Shown here: positions 61,640-64,000 of the stretch, one piece after another
Numbering within the stretch: position 1 is the stretch's first letter
Layout of the letters: the number at the start of each line of letters is the position of its first letter
Source of the DNA: Warburgia ugandensis
Taxonomy: Eukaryota; Streptophyta; Magnoliopsida; Canellales; Canellaceae
Direction of reading: 5' to 3'
Length of the DNA stretch: 64,000 nucleotides
Assembly (NCBI GenBank): GCA_035236585.1
Contig: CP141136.1
Coordinates: 32,014,949 to 32,078,948 of the forward strand
Notes under the pieces: generated by a model
Databases searched by the model: none
The model's input: the letters and a program-made list of their open reading frames with translations, nothing else
Told to the model about the DNA's origin: nothing
Program-made: the position numbers and the translations under genes

Positions 61640-62660
61640 ACTTCCCTCATTATAAGACTCCTTGAATTAAAAAGGCAAGTTGAAGCATGGTTGTGGAAGG
61701 GCTTTTTCGTGAGAGGCTTAGACCCTGTGTTGGTCGTGCATTACTCACCCCTAAGAGGGACTGTAGTTGAAAGTTGTGAATCGATAGTATAGCCATTAAT
61801 AAAATTATTGTCAAGTATAGGTTGCCAATATAGGAGCTTGATTTAGATATTCTCAAAAAATCGATTTACTAGTGGATACCATTAGATTTGCACTAGAGAG
61901 GGAGATGAGTGGAAGAGGCCTTCAAGAGAAAAGATGGACTATATGAATGGTTGGTCATGCTTTGTGGACTTACCATTGCACATAGAACTTCTATCAGATT
62001 TATGAATTTATTTCATCCTTTTGTTGGTCATTGCCACATGCTTTATTTGATGATATCTTTGTTTACAGCAAAACTCTATAGGAACATCTTCTTTATGCAC
62101 AGTTTTAAAGGGCCTCCTTTGTGAGAAACTCTATAAAAACTTGAAGAAGTGTTCTTTCATGTAGTCTTTTTTTTATATTATTAGTTTTTATTGTTTCTAA
62201 GGAGGGAGTCCATCATGCCCTGGAAAATGAGAGTCATCTTATTGTGGGCTGAAACTTTGAGCATTAATGGGGCCAAAAGTTTTCATGGTTTGGCCACTTT
62301 CTATAAGAGGTTCGTTAAGGGGTTTCAGTACCATCATAGTCCTAGTCACACACTACTTGATGAAATGGGAGTTCACATGAATGAGTGATCAAGGACATGT
62401 TATCAACATCTGGATAGGAGTGTTGGGTGAAGAGGGACATCCTATTACATATTCTAGTGAGAAACTAAATGAGTCCTGGCAAAAGCACTCCATTTGTGAT
62501 GGAAAATTGTATGATATAGTCTAGGCTCTTAGGTGCTGGTGTTTATACTTGCTACCTAGGGAGTTTATCTTTTACTTCAATCACCAAACCCTTGGCAACT
62601 TAACCTCTCAGAAGAAGTTAGGATACCGACAAGCAACTTGGTTGGATTTTTGCAAGAGTA
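61640..62660 (+). pseudogene. pol: Reverse transcriptase and RNase H remnant
   Basis: Residues matching the start of Ty3/gypsy reverse transcriptase lie near 61660-61850, including an ALLTPKRD-like and an AINKIIVKYRLPI-like phrase. RFVKGFQ-like residues near 62310 belong to the connection region. HPITYSSEKLNESW-like and KLYDIV-like phrases near 62430-62520 belong to RNase H. Broken in many places. Confidence 0.7.
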
Positions 62661-62929
62661 CACTTTTGTGCTCAAAAGTTGTTCTAAAAATAATAATAAA
62701 CCCCCTGCAGCACTAAGTAGAGTACCTGTTATTTTGAACACTATAAACATTGAGGTTGTTGGCTTTGATTGCCTCACTCAAGGTTAAGCCAATTGTCCAG
62801 ATTTTGGTGAGACATACAACTCATTGATTAGTGGTTTGCTGATGCTAAGTGCAGAATTTATCCGTCATAAAGGTTATTTATTTTAGAGTATGGGCCTATG
62901 CTTTCTTAGTTCATCCCTGAGGATTTTCT

Positions 62930-63720
62930 TATTTGGCAATTGCATGCAAGCAGAGCTGCTAATCATTTTTGTCGCGGCAAAACCTTTGCTATGGTCGAGC
63001 ATAGGTTTTATTGGCCTAGTATAAAACACGACATGGCACATTTTTTCCCAGTGTCTTACTTGTCAGATTGTTATATATAAGGAAACTATATGGGCCTTTA
63101 CACACCTCTACCTGTTCCTCATACTTCTTTGCAAAATCTTAGTATAGATTTTGTATTAGGATTGCCTAGGACTATAAGAGGGCATGATTCCATTTTTGTG
63201 ATGGTGAATCATTTCTCTAAGATCTCGCATTTCATCCCATGCAATAAAACAACTGCCTTCTCACACATTGCAAAGTTGTTCTTTAGTGAGGTTGTTAGAT
63301 TGCATGGCCTTCCTAAGAATATGGTTTCTGACAGAGTTGCTAAGCATATGAGTTACATCTGAAAAAATCTTGGGAAAATGTTTAACAGACATCTCCAGTT
63401 TCCTGTTGGAATCATGCTTAGACTGATGGTCGAACTGAAGTTGTGAATAGGAGTTTCGGTTACCTTTCACACTATCTAGTTGGTGCCATGTCGCTAGTTG
63501 GGATTGGATGTTACCCCTGGCCGAGTTTGTATACAAATAGTTCCGCCGATAGGTCCACAGCATTCAGCCCGTTTCAGTGCCTTACTGGTTGTTGGCCTAG
63601 GAAGCATGTTGATTTGATCCCATTCCCATTACATCTAGGCCTAGTGAGTCTGTGCAGTTGTTTGCACAACACTTCCATTATTTGCATGTTAGGATGTGTC
63701 AAAAGATTAATTTAAGCAAT
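62930..63720 (+). pseudogene. pol: Integrase remnant
   Basis: GKTFAMVEHRFYWPSIKHDMA near 62980-63040 belongs to the zinc-binding part. The open frame from 63090 has [20 protein letters not shown] and [13 protein letters not shown], then [13 protein letters not shown], the catalytic core pattern. FNRTTGMSPFE-type sequence lies near 63550. Integrase joined the element's DNA to the host genome. Broken in several places. Confidence 0.8.
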
Positions 63721-64000
63721 GAAAAATATAAGATTGCAGCAGACGTACACCGCATGTTCCACGAGTTTCTGAGGGAGACATGTTAATGGTTTAGGGAGAT
63801 TCCTGCAGGGACACTAAAGAAATTACATGCCAAACGGACGATATCATATTGCATCCGACAACGAATTAGTGCAAAATGCTTATGATTTGGAACTTCCATG
63901 TAGGGATTAGTCCTGTATTAAATGTGGAGAACCTAACTTTATTCCATGAGCCTTCTGATATTTACTTGATCCGTTTTCTTTCTGGTCTGCTGCTCCTAAT

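Larger units (their letters stand above)
60341..64000 (+). mobile_element. Decayed Ty3/gypsy element, gag-pol part (runs off the window)
   Basis: Domains appear in the usual Ty3/gypsy order: gag, reverse transcriptase, RNase H, integrase. The gag and integrase motifs resemble chromovirus-type plant elements. It is broken in many places. The window ends inside or just after the integrase C-terminal region, so the 3' LTR is not seen, and the 5' LTR was not identified. It is an old fossil. Possible alternatives to the chromovirus assignment are other non-Tat Ty3/gypsy lineages. Confidence 0.8.

Overview
This is nuclear DNA of a flowering plant. It is AT-rich and gene-poor, packed with long LTR retrotransposon remains, RTE-type LINEs, Au-type SINEs, hAT and CACTA DNA transposons, long microsatellites and a piece of mitochondrial ribosomal DNA. 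The only host gene I recognise is a phytol kinase (VTE5) copy with plant-type introns, and it is broken. I see no tRNA gene, no CRISPR array and no intact protein gene. The species cannot be named from the sequence. || Layout. 0-2.5 kb: two reverse-strand LTRs. 3.6-4.0 kb: degraded mitochondrial 26S rRNA fragment. 4.0-14.6 kb: old Tat/Athila-like Ty3/gypsy element with very long LTRs, a gag remnant and no recognisable pol; a second copy of its leader follows the 3' LTR. 15.0-19.9 kb: a 4.9-kb solo LTR with perfect 5-bp target duplications. 21.7-25.8 kb: a reverse-strand LTR of the same family. 25.8-26.5 kb: a foldback structure containing a fresh 97-bp tandem duplication. 27.8 kb: a long CT/TA/TG microsatellite. 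30-35 kb: reverse-strand Tat/Athila-like element with a 1.3-kb purine-rich stretch in its LTR. 36.0-38.7 kb: reverse-strand RTE LINE. 40.1-42.2 kb: VTE5 pseudogene carrying one SINE in coding exon 1 and another in its last intron. 42.65-46.14 kb: full-span RTE LINE with an 18-bp target duplication. 46.16-55.35 kb: a SINE split by a 9-kb hAT element, which is itself split by a 5.7-kb CACTA-like element. 55.4 kb: another SINE. 60.3-64 kb: a decayed Ty3/gypsy gag-pol running off the window. || How the parts relate. Nothing here works as an operon or pathway; the window is a record of successive insertions. The best-resolved history is at 42.6-55.6 kb, where target-site duplications show SINE older than hAT older than CACTA, with a LINE at the same target site whose order relative to the SINE cannot be fixed. 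Family names rest on reading protein motifs and terminal sequences by eye; no database search was possible. I did not find a convincing new biological system. The most unusual items are the nested stack, the SINE-disrupted VTE5, and a roughly 100-bp noncoding module shared by two apparently different LTR families.
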